A stretch of DNA of 64,000 nucleotides from Thermomonas haemolytica (GCF_004346265.1 NZ_SMAP01000008.1:62001-126000); one strand, 5' to 3'; shown: positions 54,788 through 63,661, counted from the first letter of the stretch. Notes: generated by a model from the sequence alone, not told the origin. A program made the numbers and translations.

Positions 54788-55594
54788 TCAGTTGCCGACC
54801 TTCAGCTTGCCGCCCTTGCCCAGGCCGCCCTGGACTTCCTGCGGCTTGTAGTCGCGCATCGCGCGCACCAGGTTGTTGTAGGCATTGGCGAACGCCGCCG
54901 CCAGCGCCTTGCCTTCCGGCGTGTTGCTGTAGCCGCCCAGCGAGCCGAAGCCGCCGGCGCTGCCGCCGCCGATGCCCAGGCCGAAATCGGTCTTGGTGGC
55001 ATTGCCCTGCGCTACGCCGATCTGCACCCCGGAGCGGTTGTCGATCATGGTCAGCATGGTCTCGGCCTTCTTGAACTTCAGGCCGCCGACCAGCGCGCCG
55101 ACCCCGCCCAGCTTGCCGCCGAACATGCCGATCGCCGCGCCGATGCCACCGGCGTTGCTCTGCGAGAAATTGATGCTGGGGTTCAGTGTGTAGTCGGCGG
55201 CGACCATCTGGCCTTTGCCGAAGTCGCTGCCCTGGCGCAGCTCGCCGCTGTCCATCAGCGCGCGCTCCTGCATCATGTTGCGCATCGCGCGGCCGCGCTC
55301 GACCACCACGAAGCAGTTGGACTGCTGGATCAGCATGCGGATCACCGGCACCGTCGAGGGTAGGCGCAGGTCGGTGGTCAGGTAGCGGTACCAGTCGCCT
55401 TCCTGTTCCTCGACCACCGCGATCGTGCCCATCGGCTCGGCGCAGTGCTCCAGGTTGGCGGCGGCGCCCTGCGAGTTGGCGCCGGCGGCGGCACCCTGCG
55501 GGTCGTTCTGCTTCTTGTTGAACTGTGCCTGCGCGGGCGTGCTGGCGGCGGCCAGGCCCAGGACCAGGCAGGAGGCGATGAGAGCGGTTTTCAT
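54788..55594 (-). CDS. CsgG/HfaB-like secreted protein
   Basis: 268 residues. The Sec signal peptide (MKTALIASCLVLGLAAASTPAQA) ends near residue 23 with an AxA site rather than a lipobox, unlike CsgG itself. The mature protein has CsgG-like segments: VPVIRMLIQQSNCFVVVERGRAMRNMMQERAL, then ADYTLNPSINFS and LTMIDNRSGVQIGVAQG. A Gly/Ser-rich central patch (FGLGIGGGSAGGFGSLGG) precedes the C-terminal helix. ATG 55594 is preferred (GGGGAA upstream) over 55606. No csgA/csgE/csgF genes nearby, so curli secretion is not indicated. Confidence 0.78.
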   Translation of the reverse strand: MKTALIASCLVLGLAAASTPAQAQFNKKQNDPQGAAAGANSQGAAANLEHCAEPMGTIAVVEEQEGDWYRYLTTDLRLPSTVPVIRMLIQQSNCFVVVERGRAMRNMMQERALMDSGELRQGSDFGKGQMVAADYTLNPSINFSQSNAGGIGAAIGMFGGKLGGVGALVGGLKFKKAETMLTMIDNRSGVQIGVAQGNATKTDFGLGIGGGSAGGFGSLGGYSNTPEGKALAAAFANAYNNLVRAMRDYKPQEVQGGLGKGGKLKVGN

Positions 55595-55672
55595 GGGGTT
55601 CCCCACTAGTGATGGTGGTATGTCTGTTGCGGACGCGTCGGTGTAGCAGGCGGGAGTCTAGAGGGCCGGGGA

Positions 55673-56926
55673 TCAGGCGTTCCAGTCCGGCAGCTTCCGG
55701 CGCACCGTCCGCATGCGGGGGACAACGTAATCCGGCAGGCCATCCCGGCCATACGGCGGATAGGCCTCGCCGGCGACCAGCGGCGCCAGGTAGCGGCGCG
55801 CGGCGGCGGTGATGCCATAGCCATCGGCGCGGATGAAGCCCTTGGGCATGGTTTTCTCGTGGTTGGCGATGCGCGAGAGCGGGGCGATGTCCACGTGCCA
55901 GCGGTAGGGTGCATCGCCGTCGCGCACGATCACCGGCATCACCGCGTTCTGCCCGGCCAGGGCACACTCCACCGCGGCGCGGCCGACCGCGGTGGCGTGC
56001 TCGACATCGGTGCGGCTGGCCAGGTGCCGGGCCGAGCGCTGCAGGTAGTCCGGCAACGCCCAGTGCACCTTGTGGCCCAGCGCGTCCTTGACCCGCGCGG
56101 CCAGGTGCGCGGCCACCCCGCCCAGCTGGGCATGCCCGAAGCTGTCGCGGCCGCCGGCCTCGGCCACGAAGCGGCCATCGGCGGTGCGGATGCCCTCGCT
56201 GGCCACCACCACGCAGTGGCCGACGCGCTTGACCACCGCGTCCACCCGGGCCAGGAAGTCGGCCTCGTCGAATACCCGCTCCGGGAACAGGATCAGATGC
56301 GGGGCGGCATCACGACCGTCGCCGGCCAGCCCGGCGGCGGCGGCCAGCCAGCCGGCATGCCGGCCCATCGCCTCGTACACGAACACCTTGGTGGAGGTTT
56401 CCGCCATCGCCGCCACGTCCAGCGCGCACTCGCGCACGGAAACGGCGGTGTACTTGGCGGCCGAGCCGAAGCCGGGGCTGCAGTCGGTGACCGCCAGGTC
56501 GTTGTCGATGGTCTTGGGCACGCCCACGCAGGTCAGGGGGTAGCCGTATTCCGCGGCCAGCTGCGACACCTTCAGCGCGGTATCGGCCGAATCGTTGCCG
56601 CCGTTGTAGAGGAACCAGCGCACGTCGTGGGCGCGGAACACCTCCAGCAGGCGCTCGTACTTGGCGCGGTCCTCGGCCAGCGACTTCAGCTTCAGCCGGC
56701 AGCTGCCGAACGCGCCGCCGGGGGTGTGCGCAAGGCCCTTCACCTCTGCGGCGGTCAGCGCGGAGGCATCCACCAGCTCCTCGCGCAGCGCGCCAAGGAT
56801 GCCGTTGCGGGCCGCCAGCACGCGCACCTTGCGCGCGCGCGCGGCCTGCAGGACGGCCGCAGCGGTGGCGTTGATGACGGCGGTCACGCCGCCGCTCTGG
56901 GCGTAGAGCAGGTTGCCGGTGGGCAT
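55673..56926 (-). CDS. pfp: Pyrophosphate-dependent 6-phosphofructokinase
   Basis: Phosphorylates fructose 6-phosphate using PPi, reversibly. 417 residues. The phosphoryl-donor site reads GGNDS at 109-113; ATP enzymes have GGDGT, and the acidic/polar second and third positions exclude ATP. The catalytic PKTIDND is at 137-143, followed by the substrate segment EAMGRHAGWLA. Xanthomonads lack an ATP-PFK and rely mainly on the Entner-Doudoroff pathway, so this enzyme probably also works in the gluconeogenic direction and supplies PPi to HppA. GGAG precedes the start. Confidence 0.93.
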   Translation of the reverse strand: MPTGNLLYAQSGGVTAVINATAAAVLQAARARKVRVLAARNGILGALREELVDASALTAAEVKGLAHTPGGAFGSCRLKLKSLAEDRAKYERLLEVFRAHDVRWFLYNGGNDSADTALKVSQLAAEYGYPLTCVGVPKTIDNDLAVTDCSPGFGSAAKYTAVSVRECALDVAAMAETSTKVFVYEAMGRHAGWLAAAAGLAGDGRDAAPHLILFPERVFDEADFLARVDAVVKRVGHCVVVASEGIRTADGRFVAEAGGRDSFGHAQLGGVAAHLAARVKDALGHKVHWALPDYLQRSARHLASRTDVEHATAVGRAAVECALAGQNAVMPVIVRDGDAPYRWHVDIAPLSRIANHEKTMPKGFIRADGYGITAAARRYLAPLVAGEAYPPYGRDGLPDYVVPRMRTVRRKLPDWNA

Positions 56927-57033
56927 GGAGGAGTCTCCGGGCGGGGGCTGGGCTGAATGCGGTAAGCTGGCCGGGCAGCGGGCAGGCGCAGTCTAGCGCC
57001 GCTCCGCGACGACATGACATCAGGAGTGGATCG

Positions 57034-57612
57034 ATGCGATTGGTTCTGTTGGGCGCGCCGGGGTCCGGCAAGGGCACCCAGGCGGCACGGCTGAAGGAAT
57101 ATCTGCAGGTGCCGCATATTTCCACCGGCGACCTGTTGCGCGCCGAGGTCGCCGCCGGCACGCCGCTCGGCCGCCAGGCCGGCGAGGTCATGGCCCGCGG
57201 CGACCTGGTCAGCGACGAGATCCTGCTCGGCATGCTCAAGGACCGGCTCTCCCGCGAGGACGCCCGCAACGGCTTCATCCTCGACGGCTACCCGCGCAAT
57301 CTGGCCCAGGCCGCCGCGCTGGACGCACTGCTGGGCAGTCTTGGCCAGAGCTTCGATGCCGCCGTGCAGCTGGCGGTGGACAACGAGCAGATCGTGGCCC
57401 GCCTGGCCGAGCGCGCGAAGATCGAGGGCCGCGCCGACGACACCCCGGAATCGGTGCGCCACCGCCTGAAGGTGTACGACGAGAAGACCGCGCCCGTGAT
57501 CGACTTCTACCGCCAGCACGGCCAGCTGACCGTGGTGGACGGCGTGGGCTCGCTGGACGAGGTGTTCACCCGGATCGTGGAAGCAATCCAGCCGGGGCAC
57601 GAGGTCGGCTGA
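57034..57612 (+). CDS. adk: Adenylate kinase (short LID type)
   Basis: Balances ATP, ADP and AMP. The product is 192 residues against about 214 in E. coli because the LID domain is short (RAKIEGRADDTPESVRHRL) and lacks zinc cysteines. The P-loop is GAPGSGKGT at residues 7-15, with the AMP site HISTGDLLR and GFILDGYPRN. AGGAG lies before the ATG. Divergent from pfp. A large inverted repeat separates it from mpl. Confidence 0.98.
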   Translation: MRLVLLGAPGSGKGTQAARLKEYLQVPHISTGDLLRAEVAAGTPLGRQAGEVMARGDLVSDEILLGMLKDRLSREDARNGFILDGYPRNLAQAAALDALLGSLGQSFDAAVQLAVDNEQIVARLAERAKIEGRADDTPESVRHRLKVYDEKTAPVIDFYRQHGQLTVVDGVGSLDEVFTRIVEAIQPGHEVG

Positions 57613-57627
57613 CTTTCGCGGGCGACC

Positions 57628-57708
57628 GGCGAAGCGGTGCGGGGCCGGCCTCGCAAGTCGCTCCCCGATACTCGCTTTGTTGCGAGGCCAGCCCCGCACC
57701 GCTTCGCC
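57628..57708. repeat. 29-bp inverted repeat between adk and mpl
   Basis: Arms at 57628-57656 and 57680-57708 are complementary at 28 of 29 positions, with a 23-base loop. In RNA this would be a very stable hairpin just after the adk stop and before mpl. It has no T-tract, so it is not a standard terminator; a dispersed palindromic repeat unit or an mRNA-stabilising element would fit. Confidence 0.85.
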
Positions 57709-57747
57709 TGCTTCGAGCCTTCGTCCGGATCATTTCGGGAGCCGCAC

Positions 57748-59109
57748 GTGAAACTCCACATCCTCGGCATCGCCGGCACCTTCATGGGCGGCGTGGCCGC
57801 GCTCGCGCGCGAGCTGGGCCATGCGGTCGAAGGCAGCGATGCCAACATCTATCCGCCGATGTCCACCCAGCTCGCGCAGCTGAGCATTGCGCTCCACCAG
57901 GGCTACCGGCCCGAGCACATTGCGCCCGATTGCGAGGAGGTGGTGATCGGAAACGCCCTTTCGCGCGGCAACCCGGCGGTGGAGTACGTGCTGGATGCCG
58001 GGATGCGCTACACCTCCGGCGCGCAGTGGCTGGCCGAACGCGTGCTGCCCGGGCGCACCACGCTGGCGGTGGCCGGCACCCACGGCAAGACCACCACCAC
58101 CAGCCTGCTGGCCTTCCTGCTCGACCGCGCCGGGCGCGACCCGGGCTTTTTGATCGGCGGCGTGGCCGCGGATTTCGGGGTGTCGGCGCGGTTGGGTAGC
58201 GGGCGTGACTTCGTGGTCGAGGCGGACGAATACGACACCGCCTTCTTCGACAAGCGCAGCAAGTTCGTCCACTACCGGCCGCAGATCGCCATCCTCAACA
58301 ACCTCGAGTACGACCACGCTGACATCTTCCCGGACGTGGCCGCGATCCAGCGCCAGTTCCACCACCTGGTGCGCACCGTGCCGGGCAGCGGCCGGCTGAT
58401 CGTCAACGGCCACGATGCCCGCCTGGCCGAGGTGCTGGCGATGGGCTGCTGGACACCGGTGGAGCGGTTCGGCTTCGACCCGGGGTTCGAATGGAGCGCG
58501 CGCAAGCTGCAGGCCGACGGCAGCTGCTTTGCGGTGCTGCGCGAGGGCAAGGAGATCGGCCGCGTCGAATGGTCCTTGTTGGGCGACCACAACGTGCTCA
58601 ACGGGCTGGCCGCGCTGGCCGCTTGCGTCGCGGCCGGGGTCGAGCTGGCCCCGCTGCTGCCGGCGCTGGCGCAGTTCGGCGGGATCAAGCGGCGGTTGGA
58701 AGTGGTCGGCCAGCACGCCGGCATCACCGTGTACGACGACTTCGCCCACCATCCGACCGCGATCGCCACCACCCTGGCCGGGCTGCGCGCGAAGGTGGGC
58801 GGGGCGCGCATCCTCGCCGCGATGGAGCCGCGCAGCAATTCGATGCGGCTGGGCGCGCATGCCGAGGCGCTGGCGCCGTCGCTGGCGCTGGCCGACGGCG
58901 TGGTGTTCCTGGCGCGCCCGGAATTGCCGTGGGATGCCGGCAGGGTGATCGCGGCGCTGCGCGGCGAGGGCGTGGCGGTGCCCGATGCCGAGGCGCTGAT
59001 CGCCGCGCTCATGGCGCGCGCGCGCGCGGGCGACCACGTGGTGTTCATGTCCAACGGCGGCTTCGACGACGCGCCGCGGCGCTTCCTGCGGGCCCTGCAG
59101 GCGCAATGA
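57748..59109 (+). CDS. mpl: UDP-N-acetylmuramate:L-alanyl-gamma-D-glutamyl-meso-diaminopimelate ligase
   Basis: Recycles murein tripeptide by joining it to UDP-MurNAc. 453 residues from the GTG at 57748, which has GGGAG upstream and begins the family N-terminus KLHILGIAGTFMGG. The ATP site is GTHGKTTTT near residue 111, followed by the substrate domain EADEYDTAFFDKRSKF and the C-terminal domain with VYDDFAHHPTAI and EPRSNSM (Mpl type rather than MurC). Upstream codons back to 57637 lie inside the inverted repeat and are rejected. Confidence 0.96.
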   Translation: MKLHILGIAGTFMGGVAALARELGHAVEGSDANIYPPMSTQLAQLSIALHQGYRPEHIAPDCEEVVIGNALSRGNPAVEYVLDAGMRYTSGAQWLAERVLPGRTTLAVAGTHGKTTTTSLLAFLLDRAGRDPGFLIGGVAADFGVSARLGSGRDFVVEADEYDTAFFDKRSKFVHYRPQIAILNNLEYDHADIFPDVAAIQRQFHHLVRTVPGSGRLIVNGHDARLAEVLAMGCWTPVERFGFDPGFEWSARKLQADGSCFAVLREGKEIGRVEWSLLGDHNVLNGLAALAACVAAGVELAPLLPALAQFGGIKRRLEVVGQHAGITVYDDFAHHPTAIATTLAGLRAKVGGARILAAMEPRSNSMRLGAHAEALAPSLALADGVVFLARPELPWDAGRVIAALRGEGVAVPDAEALIAALMARARAGDHVVFMSNGGFDDAPRRFLRALQAQ

Positions 59110-59130
59110 GGCCTGCGCCGACCGCGCGGC

Positions 59131-61056
59131 TCAGCGCGGGTGCGTCACCAGCTGCAGGCGCGGCTCCGTAGCATCCAGCGTCAAGAGTTCCGGCGGCAGC
59201 GCGTGCGCCGGCGGGTCCGGTTTCCACAGGTTGAGCAGGCGCAGCCGTCGCCGCAGCTGCATGGTGTCGAAGCGCGCCACCCACAGCGGGGTGCCATCGG
59301 CCAGCCGCGACGGCGCCGGCCACAGGCGCAGGACTTCGATGCGGGTGGGATCGGCCGGGTCGGCGCGGCGCAGCAGCAGCGCTTCCGGATGGGCGTCCAG
59401 CGCCAGCGGCAGCACCGGGCGCTGCGCGGGGGGCAGACCATCGTCCAGCAGGCCCAGCACCCCCAGCCAGTCGGCCGCGGGCTGCACCTGCCAGCCCTGC
59501 GCCAGCAGGCGCTGCTGCAGCACGTCCAGGGGACCGGCGATCTCCAGGTCGAAGCGGTGGCGCGGATCTTCAAGGCCGTGCGCGCGCCAGTTCGCCGTGG
59601 CCAGTACCCGTGTGGGCGGCGGTGGCTGGAACTGCGCCAGCGTTTGCGGCGCGCTGCGCGGGGCGAAATAGCCCGCGGCCAGTGCGAACGCGCCGTAGAA
59701 CGTCCACGCCAGCGGCCGCATCCAGAACGCGCGCTCGCGGCGGCGGCGGTAGGCGATGCCGATGATCAGCACCCAGGCGGCACCCAGCAGCACGCCGCCG
59801 AGGATGTCCGACAGCCAGTGTGCGCCCAGGTACAGGCGCGCAAAGCCGACCAGCGCGGTGGCGATGCCGGCCAGCAGATAGGGCCACACCCGCTGCCGCC
59901 CGGGCAGTTCGCGCGCGATCAGCACCGCGAAGAAGCCGAACACCACGGTGGTCATGGTCACCGCGATCGAGGGAAAGCCGAAGCCGGCGGCGGCGGTGGG
60001 CGGGCGCGGCATGTCCACCAGCGCGTCCAGACCCAAGGTCAGGGCGAGGCCGACGGCGACCGCACCCAGCCAGTGCCCCGCCGCCAGCCAGCGTCGCCGC
60101 CACAGCAGCCACAGCAGCGCCGCCGCGAACGCGACGCCCAGGACCGGCGCGCTGCCCAGCCCGGCCAGGGTGGCCAGCATGCGGTCGGCCAGCGGGTTGC
60201 GCAGCGCGAACATCAGCGCGTGCACGTCGTGGTCCAGCCGCAGCGGGCCGCCGTGCAGCGCCAGCGAGGCGCTCAGCCAGGCCCACAGCCAGGCCACCGC
60301 GAACAGGCAGACCGCCAGCAGCAGCAGCGGCGCGGTTTCCGGGCGGCGGCGGTCGATCAGGGCGGCGGCATAGCGGCCCAGCAGCGGATGCCGGTGGCTC
60401 CAGCGCAGCAGCTGCGCCAGCAGGCTGTCGGCGTGCAGGGCGAACCAGCGCCAGCTGTAGAGCACCACCGCCCAGGCCAGCGCCAGCGCGCCCAGCAGGC
60501 CCAGCAGCACCAGCGCCAGCTTGTCCGCCACTGCGGCGACGGCTTCATACGCCTGGCCCAGCGCCCAGCCCGGCAGCAGGAACAGCACCGCCCAGCTGAT
60601 GCAGGCCAGCAGGCTGGCCTGCAGGTAGCGCGCGGGCGGCATGCCCGCCATCCCGGCGATGGCCGGCACGAACGGGCGGATCGGCCCCACGTAGCGGGCG
60701 ATGAGGATGCTCTTGAAGGCGTTGCGGCGGAACAGCCCCTCGCCGCGCTCCAGCATCTGCGGGTAACGCCGGAACGGCCACACCGCGCGCAGGCGGTTGC
60801 CCCAGCGGCGGCCGATCCAGTAGCTCAGCCCGTCGCCGGCCAGCGCGCCGAGCGCCGCGCAAGCCACCGCATACGGCCCGGACAGGGTGCCCAGGCCGAT
60901 CAGCACGCCGACCGGGATCAGCAGCGGCAGCGCCGGCACGAACGCACCCAGCACGATCAGGGCATCGCTGAAGGCGATCAGGAAGATCAGCAGGCCCGCC
61001 GCGTGCGGGTGCGCGCCGATCCAGGCAACGGCGTTGTCGAACCAGGCGCTATGCAT
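59131..61056 (-). CDS. DedA - PAP2-like - LssY fusion membrane protein
   Basis: 641-residue membrane protein. Residues 1-200 form a DedA/SNARE-associated domain (lipid scramblase family) with LIVLGAFVPALPLLIPVG and ARYVGPIRPFVPAIAGM. Residues about 225-455 form a PAP2-like phosphatase fold. The last 150 residues match LssY C-terminal domains. PAP2 motif 3 is present (R-x5-H-x3-D in ARLYLGAHWLSD). Motif 1 lacks the Lys (DALVDMPRP), and motif 2 reads PSIAVT instead of PSGH, so the catalytic acid His is absent. Possible undecaprenyl or phospholipid handling without phosphatase activity. A perfect TATAAT lies six bases before the ATG. Confidence 0.88.
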   Translation of the reverse strand: MHSAWFDNAVAWIGAHPHAAGLLIFLIAFSDALIVLGAFVPALPLLIPVGVLIGLGTLSGPYAVACAALGALAGDGLSYWIGRRWGNRLRAVWPFRRYPQMLERGEGLFRRNAFKSILIARYVGPIRPFVPAIAGMAGMPPARYLQASLLACISWAVLFLLPGWALGQAYEAVAAVADKLALVLLGLLGALALAWAVVLYSWRWFALHADSLLAQLLRWSHRHPLLGRYAAALIDRRRPETAPLLLLAVCLFAVAWLWAWLSASLALHGGPLRLDHDVHALMFALRNPLADRMLATLAGLGSAPVLGVAFAAALLWLLWRRRWLAAGHWLGAVAVGLALTLGLDALVDMPRPPTAAAGFGFPSIAVTMTTVVFGFFAVLIARELPGRQRVWPYLLAGIATALVGFARLYLGAHWLSDILGGVLLGAAWVLIIGIAYRRRRERAFWMRPLAWTFYGAFALAAGYFAPRSAPQTLAQFQPPPPTRVLATANWRAHGLEDPRHRFDLEIAGPLDVLQQRLLAQGWQVQPAADWLGVLGLLDDGLPPAQRPVLPLALDAHPEALLLRRADPADPTRIEVLRLWPAPSRLADGTPLWVARFDTMQLRRRLRLLNLWKPDPPAHALPPELLTLDATEPRLQLVTHPR

Positions 61057-61062
61057 CGGCCG

Positions 61063-61086
61063 ATTATAGGTGGCGGAGGCTACACT
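61063..61086. promoter_or_regulatory. Divergent promoter region of the DedA fusion and SDR genes
   Basis: Minus strand: consensus TATAAT (61068-61063), six bases, then ATG at 61056 (leaderless). Plus strand: TACACT (61081-61086), about 24 bases before the SDR ATG. The -10 boxes are 12 bases apart, so the promoters overlap. The -35 elements are poor. Confidence 0.6.
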
Positions 61087-61109
61087 TCCGCGCATCGCAA
61101 AGACGGTGA

Positions 61110-61937
61110 ATGCGCATGACCACGCTGTCCGGCAAGACCCTGTTCATCACCGGCGCCTCGCGCGGGATTGGCCTGGCGATCGCGCTGCGCGCCGCGCGCG
61201 ACGGCGCCAACGTGGCGATCGCCGCCAAGTCGGCAGTGCCCAATCCGAAGCTGCCGGGCACCATCCACACCGCCGCCGCCGCGGTGGAGGCCGCCGGCGG
61301 CAAGGCGCTGGCCCTGCAGTGCGACATCCGCGACGAGGACGCGGTGCGCGCGGCGGTCGCGGCCACCGTGGACGCGTTCGGCGGGATCGACATCCTGGTC
61401 AACAACGCCAGCGCGATCTGGCTGCGCGGCACCCTGGACACGCCGATGAAGCGCTTCGACCTGATGCAGCAGGTCAACAGCCGCGGCAGCTTTCTGTGCG
61501 CGCAGGTCTGCCTGCCGCATCTGCTGAATGCGCCCAACCCGCACATCCTCACCCTGTGCCCGCCGCCCTCGCTGGACCCGAAGTGGTGGGGCCCGCACAC
61601 CGCCTACACCCTGGCCAAGATGGGGATGAGCTTCGTCACCCTGGGTCTGGCCGCCGAATTCGGGCCGCAGGGGGTGGCGGTGAATGCGTTGTGGCCGCGC
61701 ACCCTGATCGCCACCGATGCGCTGAACATGATCCCGGGAGTGCAGGCCGGCAACGGCCGTTCCCCGGCGATCATGGCCGACGCCGCGCACGCGGTGCTGG
61801 TGCGCCAGGCGGCCGGCTTCAGCGGACGCTTCCTGATCGACGAGGACGTACTGCGGCAGGGTGGCGTCACCGACTTTTCCAGCTACGCGGTGGACCCGTC
61901 CCTGCCGCTGCTGCCGGACCTCTACGTCGAGCCCTGA
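61110..61937 (+). CDS. Short-chain dehydrogenase/reductase, HSDL2 type
   Basis: NAD(P)-binding oxidoreductase of 275 residues. The N-terminus has [13 protein letters not shown] (cofactor motif), then NNASAIW, and the catalytic YTLAK (Tyr and Lys). The usual catalytic Ser is replaced within [14 protein letters not shown], as in hydroxysteroid-dehydrogenase-like 2 proteins, whose physiological substrate is unknown (fatty acid link in animals). An alternative ATG at 61116 is equally placed. Precedes the glyoxalase-family gene by 50 bases. Confidence 0.88.
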   Translation: MRMTTLSGKTLFITGASRGIGLAIALRAARDGANVAIAAKSAVPNPKLPGTIHTAAAAVEAAGGKALALQCDIRDEDAVRAAVAATVDAFGGIDILVNNASAIWLRGTLDTPMKRFDLMQQVNSRGSFLCAQVCLPHLLNAPNPHILTLCPPPSLDPKWWGPHTAYTLAKMGMSFVTLGLAAEFGPQGVAVNALWPRTLIATDALNMIPGVQAGNGRSPAIMADAAHAVLVRQAAGFSGRFLIDEDVLRQGGVTDFSSYAVDPSLPLLPDLYVEP

Positions 61938-61987
61938 GCGCGGCTTCGTGGGATCATGGCGGGCATTCCCCCCCACGGAGATCCCGC

Positions 61988-62419
61988 ATGAAATACCTGC
62001 ACACGATGGTGCGCGTGCGCGACATCGACGCCTCGCTGCGCTTCTACTGCGATGGCCTGGGCCTGCGCGAGGTGCGCCGGATGGAGAACCCGCAGGGCAA
62101 GTTCACCCTGGTGTTCCTGGCCGCGCCCGACAGCCCGGAGGCCGAGATCGAGCTGACCTACAACTGGCCGGACCAGGACGGCAACACCGAGGACTACGGC
62201 AGCGCCCGCAACTTCGGCCACCTCGCGTTCCGGGTCGAGGACATCTACGCCACCTGCCAGCGCCTGCAGGACATGGGCTACACCATCAACCGCCCGCCGC
62301 GCGACGGCCACATGGCCTTCGTGCGTTCGCCCGACCTGATTTCGATCGAACTGCTGCAGGACGGCCACCTGCCGCCGCAGGAGCCGTGGGTCTCGATGCC
62401 GAACACGGGAGTCTGGTGA
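61988..62419 (+). CDS. gloA: Lactoylglutathione lyase family protein (glyoxalase I)
   Basis: VOC-fold metalloenzyme of 143 residues that isomerises the methylglyoxal-glutathione adduct. The metal ligands are in [11 protein letters not shown] (His5), EIELTYNW (Glu), [10 protein letters not shown] (His) and ISIELLQ (Glu), and the GloA motif [13 protein letters not shown] is adjacent. GGAG lies seven to eight bases before the ATG. argD begins one base after its stop codon, suggesting co-translation. Confidence 0.9.
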   Translation: MKYLHTMVRVRDIDASLRFYCDGLGLREVRRMENPQGKFTLVFLAAPDSPEAEIELTYNWPDQDGNTEDYGSARNFGHLAFRVEDIYATCQRLQDMGYTINRPPRDGHMAFVRSPDLISIELLQDGHLPPQEPWVSMPNTGVW

Positions 62420-62420
62420 G

Positions 62421-63653
62421 ATGCAGGCAGAACCTTCCGCGGGCGAGCTGCTCGCGCTCGGACGGCAGGTGCTGCTGCCGGTGTACCAGCCGCGGCAGAT
62501 GGTCCTTGTGCGCGGCCAGGGGTCGCGCCTGTGGGACAGCGAGGGCCGCGACTACGTGGACTTCGCCGCCGGCATCGCGGTATGCAGCCTCGGCCATTGC
62601 GACCCGGAGCTGACCGCCGCGCTCATCGAGCAGGCCGGCCGCCTCTGGCACACCAGCAACGTGTTCCTCAGCGAGCCGCCGCTGCGCCTGGCGCAGGAGC
62701 TGGTGGCCGCCTCGCGCTTCGCCGAGCGCGCGTTCCTGTGCAATTCAGGCGCGGAGGCCAACGAGGCCGCGATCAAGTTGGTGCGCAAATGGGCCGCCAA
62801 TGCCGGCCGCTCGCCTTCGCAGCGGGTGATCGTCACCTGCCGCGGCAGCTTCCACGGCCGCACCCTGGCCACCGTCACCGCCACCGCGCAGCCGAAGTAC
62901 CAGCAGGGCTTCGAGCCGCTGCCGGGGGGCTTCCGCCACGTCGATTTCAACGACATCGCGCAGCTGGAGCAGGCCTTCGCCGGTGGCGACGTGGCCGCGG
63001 TGATGCTGGAGCCGGTGCAGGGCGAGGGCGGCGTGCTGCCGGCCGCGCCCGGCTACCTGCAGGCGGTGCGCGCGCTGTGCGACCGCTTCGATGCGCTGCT
63101 GGTGCTGGATGAGATCCAGTGCGGCATGGGCCGCACCGGCACGCTGTTCGCGCACTGGCAGGACGGCGTGGTGCCGGACATCGTGACCCTGGCCAAGGCG
63201 CTCGGCGGCGGCTTCCCGGTCGGCGCCCTGCTGGCCGGCCCGAAGGTGGCGCAGGCGATGGCCGTGGGCGCGCACGGCACCACATTCGGCGGCAATCCGC
63301 TGGCTGCCGCGGTGGCGCGGGTGGCGCTGCGGCGGCTGGCGTCGGAGGATATCGCCGCCAATGTGGCGAAGCAGTCGCAGGCGCTGCGCGCTGGCCTCGA
63401 CGCGATCAATCGCGAGTTCGATCTGTTTGCTGAAGTGCGTGGCCGCGGCCTGATGCTGGGCGCAGTGCTCAAACCAGAGCATGCCGGCAAGGCGGGTGCC
63501 ATCGGTGACCTGGCCGCGGCGCACGGCCTGCTGCTGCTGCAGGCCGGCCCCGACGTGCTGCGTTTCGTCCCCGCGCTCACCATCGGCGATGACGACGTGG
63601 CGGAGGGGCTCGCGCGCCTGCGCAAGGCGCTGGTGGCGTTCGCGGGCGGCTGA
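62421..63653 (+). CDS. argD: Acetylornithine transaminase family aminotransferase
   Basis: Class III PLP aminotransferase of 410 residues. GIAVCSLGHCDPEL near residue 50, NSGAEANEAAIKLVRKW (PLP phosphate), GSFHGRTLAT, VLDEIQCGMGRTG and the PLP Lys in TLAKALGGGFPVGA (about residue 259) are all present. ArgD acts in arginine synthesis and also as succinyldiaminopimelate aminotransferase; no other arg genes are nearby, so the specific substrate is assigned by family only. It starts one base after the gloA stop. Confidence 0.92.
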   Translation: MQAEPSAGELLALGRQVLLPVYQPRQMVLVRGQGSRLWDSEGRDYVDFAAGIAVCSLGHCDPELTAALIEQAGRLWHTSNVFLSEPPLRLAQELVAASRFAERAFLCNSGAEANEAAIKLVRKWAANAGRSPSQRVIVTCRGSFHGRTLATVTATAQPKYQQGFEPLPGGFRHVDFNDIAQLEQAFAGGDVAAVMLEPVQGEGGVLPAAPGYLQAVRALCDRFDALLVLDEIQCGMGRTGTLFAHWQDGVVPDIVTLAKALGGGFPVGALLAGPKVAQAMAVGAHGTTFGGNPLAAAVARVALRRLASEDIAANVAKQSQALRAGLDAINREFDLFAEVRGRGLMLGAVLKPEHAGKAGAIGDLAAAHGLLLLQAGPDVLRFVPALTIGDDDVAEGLARLRKALVAFAGG

Positions 63654-63660
63654 GCCGCCC
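63644..63660. terminator. Short stem-loop at the argD stop codon
   Basis: GGGCGGC-TGA-GCCGCCC, a perfect 7-bp stem with the argD stop codon as the loop, in the 8-base gap between convergent genes. There is no T-tract. Confidence 0.4.
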
Positions 63661-63661
63661 G

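Noticed and set aside
58470..58500. GGGGTTCGAAT resembling a tRNA T-arm
   Set aside because: It lies inside the mpl coding sequence, with no acceptor or anticodon stem around it.
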